Assembly (NCBI GenBank): GCA_902362865.1
Contig: CABIYE010000001.1
Coordinates: 1 to 64,000, forward strand
Length of the DNA stretch: 64,000 nucleotides
From: Clostridiaceae bacterium
Lineage (GTDB): Bacteria; Bacillota; Clostridia; Lachnospirales; Lachnospiraceae
Direction: 5' to 3'
The first letter of the stretch is position 1. Every line of letters begins with the position of its first letter. The notes beneath the pieces were generated by a model. The model was not told where the DNA came from. It was given only the letters and a program-made list of their open reading frames with translations, and ran no database searches. Position numbers and translations under genes: made by a program. Below, piece after piece: positions 60,926 through 64,000 of the stretch.

Positions 60926-61935
60926 TGGAGAAGAAAAAAGGCGGACAAAGTATTGCATTTGACAGAGCACCTTATCTGATAGAGAGCGCCTCCGTCGTGG
61001 GAAAGAAGGAAGGCGAGGGACCGTTGGGAAAGTTTTTCGATATGGTAGAAGAAGACAATCTGTTTGGGGAAAATACCTGGGAAGAGGCAGAAAGTACCAT
61101 GCAGAAGGAGGCATGTACACTGGCGCTTGGGAAAGCCCATGTGAAACCGGAAGAGGTAAGATTCCTCTTTGGCGGCGACCTTTTGCGTCAGGGAGTTGCC
61201 ACATCGGCAGGGGTGGAGAGCCTGCAGATTCCGCTATTTGGGTTGTTTGGCGCCTGCTCCACTTCGGGGGAAGCGCTGGCACTGGCATCCATGTGTGTGG
61301 CGGCAGGATATGGGGAGTATATGCTGGCGGTGACATCCAGCCATTTCGGGAGCGCGGAAAAGGAATTCCGTTTTCCGTTGGGATATGCCAATCAAAGACC
61401 TCTGTCGGCACAGTGGACGGTGACGGGGAGCGGTGCTTTCCTTGTAGGAACTAGAAAAAGCCATGTGAGGATCAGTGGAGTGACTATTGGGAAAATCGTA
61501 GATTATGGACTGAAGGATTCTCAAAATATGGGCGCGTGTATGGCTCCTGCGGCAGCAGATACCATCCTTTGCAACATGGAAGATTTTGGAAGAAAACCGG
61601 AAGATTACAGTAGGATTATAACGGGAGATCTGGGGTATGTGGGACAGACGATCCTCTTCGATTTGATGCGCAAGAAGGGACTGGATATTATGAACAGCCA
61701 TATGGACTGTGGAATGGCTATTTTTGACCAGCAGACGCAGGACACCCATGCCGGAGGAAGCGGCTGTGGCTGTGCTGCGACTACACTTGCGTCTTATATT
61801 CTTCCTAAAATCAGTAAAGGTGAGTGGAAAAGAGTATTATTTGTGCCGACCGGAGCGCTGATGTCTACGGTAAGTTACAATGAAGGAGCCAGTGTCCCGG
61901 GGATCGCGCATGGGATTGTGATAGAACATTGTTAA
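60922..61935 (+). CDS. spoVAD: Stage V sporulation protein AD
   Basis: A 337-aa soluble protein of the thiolase-like fold that binds dipicolinate. Conserved GACSTSGEALALASMCVAAG and GDLGYVGQTIL; the thiolase catalytic Cys-type position is in GACST. ATG at 60922 overlaps the spoVAC stop; an alternative ATG is at 60925. Confidence 0.96.
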   Translation: MMEKKKGGQSIAFDRAPYLIESASVVGKKEGEGPLGKFFDMVEEDNLFGENTWEEAESTMQKEACTLALGKAHVKPEEVRFLFGGDLLRQGVATSAGVESLQIPLFGLFGACSTSGEALALASMCVAAGYGEYMLAVTSSHFGSAEKEFRFPLGYANQRPLSAQWTVTGSGAFLVGTRKSHVRISGVTIGKIVDYGLKDSQNMGACMAPAAADTILCNMEDFGRKPEDYSRIITGDLGYVGQTILFDLMRKKGLDIMNSHMDCGMAIFDQQTQDTHAGGSGCGCAATTLASYILPKISKGEWKRVLFVPTGALMSTVSYNEGASVPGIAHGIVIEHC

Positions 61936-61950
61936 TGCAGGAGGAAAATG

Positions 61951-62307
61951 ATGGATTACGTAAATGCATTCTGGGTAGGAGGACTGATCTGTGCATTGGT
62001 ACAGATCCTTCTGGACCGGACGAAGCTTATGCCGGGAAGGGTAATGGTACTGCTGGTGTGCAGCGGAGCGGTGTTTGGATTTTTGAATCTTTATCAGCCG
62101 CTTATAGAGTTTGCAGGCGCCGGAGCAAGCGTTCCTCTTCTTGGATTTGGCAATACCCTGTGGAAAGGGGTGAAAGAGGCGGTAGAATCGGATGGGTTTA
62201 TCGGTATTTTTATGGGAGGGTTTACGGCCAGCGCAGTGGGAATATCGGCGGCGCTGGTATTCGGCTACCTGGCTTCCCTTGTTTTTGAGCCAAAAATGAA
62301 AAAATAA
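61951..62307 (+). CDS. spoVAE: Stage V sporulation protein AE
   Basis: A 118-aa protein with four TM helices (SpoVAEb type). Features: DYVNAFWVGGLICALVQILLD (start) and GAGASVPLLGFGNTL. Start 61951 fits AGGAGG (61939-61944) better than the ATG at 61948. It ends the spoVA group; no spoVAEa or spoVAF follows. Confidence 0.95.
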   Translation: MDYVNAFWVGGLICALVQILLDRTKLMPGRVMVLLVCSGAVFGFLNLYQPLIEFAGAGASVPLLGFGNTLWKGVKEAVESDGFIGIFMGGFTASAVGISAALVFGYLASLVFEPKMKK

Positions 62308-62396
62308 AAGAAGTAATTGTTTTCCGACTATAAAAATGCTATGATTAAAATGATGTGAAATAAAAGTAAAATATTGTCAAAAATAGGAGGAAAACG

Positions 62397-64000
62397 GTGG
62401 ATTACGTGAATATTATTATCCCTTTTGTAGGGGGGCTGGGGATGTTTATTTACGGTATGCAGATTATGTCCCAGGGACTGGAGAATGCAGCCGGAAATAA
62501 AATGAAATCCATTTTGGAAGTCCTGACCAGAAATAAGCTGATGGGCGTGCTTCTCGGCGCTGCGATTACGGCGGTCATCCAGAGCTCATCTGCGACTACG
62601 GTTATGGTAGTAGGTTTTGTAAATGCCGGCATTATGAATCTCACACAGGCGATGGGAGTTATTATGGGAGCTAATATCGGTACGACTGTAACCGGATGGC
62701 TGGTATCAGCTGTGGAGTGGGCAGAATTTTTAAGCCCGGCAAGGCTGGCACCTATCGCGGTAATTGTCGGCGTGGTAATTATGCTTACAGGAAAGCGGAG
62801 GTCTGCAAGAGATATCGCCAGTATTATTATCGGCTTCGGACTGCTGTTTATCGGGATTACCAATATGTCTTCGGCGGTGGCGCCGCTGCAGGAATCAGAA
62901 GCTTTCAGCAGTATTTTTGTGAAGCTGGGGCATAATCCGCTTCTTGGTATTTTGGCGGGCGCATTGATTACGGCGATTATTCAGAGCTCCTCTGCGTCTG
63001 TGGGAATCCTGCAGAGCCTTGCGGCTGCAGGTTTGGTGCCGTTTAGCGCAGCAATCTATATTATTATGGGCCAAAATATCGGTACCTGTGTGACGGCAAT
63101 GCTTTCCAGTATGGGAGCGAAGAAAAATGCCAAGACGGCAGCGCTTATGCACCTGCTGTTCAATATTATCGGAACGATTATTTTTAGCATATTTGCCATT
63201 TTGTTCTTTAAAGTCATTAATCCGGCGGCGGGAGTCGGCATGATCAATCAGACACAGATCAGTATGGCGCATACGGCATTTAATATCGGAACGACAGTGC
63301 TTCTTTTCCCGGTATCGAATCTTATTATTAAACTGGCAAAGAAGATTGGGCGTGTGGAGGAAGATGAATTTGATGAAGGCAAGGTTCAGCTTGATGAACG
63401 TATCATGGAAACACCTGTTATTGCGATTCAGTCTGTAGTGAATGAAGTTGCCCGCATGGGTGATATTGTTGCAAGATCACTGGAGGTGGCGAAGAAGGTT
63501 CTGTTTGTGGAGAGCTATGAAGATGTTGTCTTTTTGAAAGAAGAAGAGTCGAAGGTGGACAGGCTGAGTGCAGGAATTACCGAGTATGCGATTAAGCTTA
63601 GTTCCCTCCAGATTAGTGAGAAGGAACATCAGGATGTGGCGCACCTTTTGCAGACGGTGTCTGATATTGAACGGATCAGCGATTATTGTGAAAATATTTC
63701 GGAATTTGCCGAGAACCTGTATCAGAAGAAACTTAGATTTTCTAAAGTGGGAACAGAGCAGCTCAAAGAAATGCTGGATGTGTGTGCAGATAGTTATCAG
63801 TATGCTATAGAAGCTTTTAAAGAGAGAAGCAAAGAGAAGGCTCTTAAGGTTATTGAGAAAGAGACAAGAGCAGATGATTTGGAGATTACGCTGCGGAGCA
63901 AGCATATCAAGCGTCTTACCAATGGAGAGTGCAATACGGAAGCAGGGATTGTCTTCTTGGATACTTTGGTCTGTCTGGAACGTATTTCAGACCATGCAAG
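62397..64000 (+). CDS. Na/Pi cotransporter family protein with PhoU domain (partial)
   Basis: At least 534 residues; the gene runs off the window. It starts with GTG at 62397 behind AGGAGG (62386-62391). Two inverted Na/Pi repeats show the QSSSATT and QSSSAS signatures (VIQSSSATTVMV and IIQSSSASVGIL). About eight TM helices end near residue 315. A PhoU-like helical domain follows (from about 335; VARMGDIVARSLEVA, SDIERISDYCENI). It should import phosphate, or act as a Na/Pi symporter coupled to PhoU sensing. Monocistronic as far as seen, 89 bases after spoVAE. Confidence 0.9.
   Translation, partial: MDYVNIIIPFVGGLGMFIYGMQIMSQGLENAAGNKMKSILEVLTRNKLMGVLLGAAITAVIQSSSATTVMVVGFVNAGIMNLTQAMGVIMGANIGTTVTGWLVSAVEWAEFLSPARLAPIAVIVGVVIMLTGKRRSARDIASIIIGFGLLFIGITNMSSAVAPLQESEAFSSIFVKLGHNPLLGILAGALITAIIQSSSASVGILQSLAAAGLVPFSAAIYIIMGQNIGTCVTAMLSSMGAKKNAKTAALMHLLFNIIGTIIFSIFAILFFKVINPAAGVGMINQTQISMAHTAFNIGTTVLLFPVSNLIIKLAKKIGRVEEDEFDEGKVQLDERIMETPVIAIQSVVNEVARMGDIVARSLEVAKKVLFVESYEDVVFLKEEESKVDRLSAGITEYAIKLSSLQISEKEHQDVAHLLQTVSDIERISDYCENISEFAENLYQKKLRFSKVGTEQLKEMLDVCADSYQYAIEAFKERSKEKALKVIEKETRADDLEITLRSKHIKRLTNGECNTEAGIVFLDTLVCLERISDHA

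Noticed and set aside
1..64000. CRISPR array, prophage or complete insertion sequence
   Set aside because: No regularly spaced repeats, no cas, phage structural or transposase genes were seen; the only recombinase is the one in the pilus locus.

Overview
The window looks like chromosome from a spore-forming, anaerobic, low-to-mid GC Firmicute, most likely a gut Lachnospiraceae (Clostridia). The reasons are a spoIIAA-spoIIAB-sigF operon followed by spoVAA-AB-AC-AD-AE, a YlmC/YmxH sporulation protein, a PdaA spore-cortex deacetylase, an oxygen-sensitive class III ribonucleotide reductase (nrdD/nrdG), a T-box leader before valS, and SpaA-type pili. No species can be named from sequence alone.

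Layout. 1-94 is the 3' end of a 23S rRNA with no 5S gene behind it. 309-5170 holds a secreted coiled-coil/3D-domain protein, a siroheme reductase, a PdaA-like deacetylase, a lipoprotein, ferritin and tRNA-Trp. 5171-7180 is an AT-rich, gene-poor stretch behind the tRNA with orphan ORFs and a truncated hipA; it reads as a decayed mobile island. 7143-16310 is ordinary chromosome: a nucleotidyltransferase, nrdD/nrdG behind an NrdR-box candidate, membrane proteins, a CarD-like regulator, a ThrE-like exporter, dtd and a YbjQ protein. 16476-25103 is a complete sortase-assembled pilus locus: tyrosine recombinase, small coiled-coil protein, signal peptidase I, a 904-aa LPETG adhesin, an LPETG major pilin, class C sortase, an LPQTG minor pilin and a second sortase. 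25197-37252 contains tRNA-Pro, dapB, a carbamate-kinase-like gene, ferredoxin, ylmC, nrdR, truA, exoA, an SDR gene resembling ymfI, a large RND permease with a coiled-coil insertion, an HD hydrolase, a DUF1848 protein and an AEC transporter.

37348-49328 is the most interesting block. Thirteen tightly packed + strand genes encode two TVP38/TMEM64 membrane proteins, a CCG-type Fe-S protein, an ABC importer (lipoprotein, two permeases, ATPase), a divergent nucleoside hydrolase, a TIGR04282-type transferase, a rhodanese lipoprotein, a TIGR04283-type transferase, a GT2 enzyme with a coiled-coil tail and an APH-like kinase. The first part mirrors the gene content of the uncharacterised Escherichia coli ydjXYZ-ynjABCDE region. 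The second part adds the transferase pair that database families link to arsenosugar or rSAM/selenodomain loci. Together they suggest an undescribed uptake-and-modification pathway.

49377-64000 holds T-box-valS, an LtaS-like synthase, folC, a 45-aa gene, a TPR membrane protein, the spoIIA operon, a 59-aa membrane microprotein, the spoVA operon and the start of a Na/Pi cotransporter-PhoU fusion that runs off the window.
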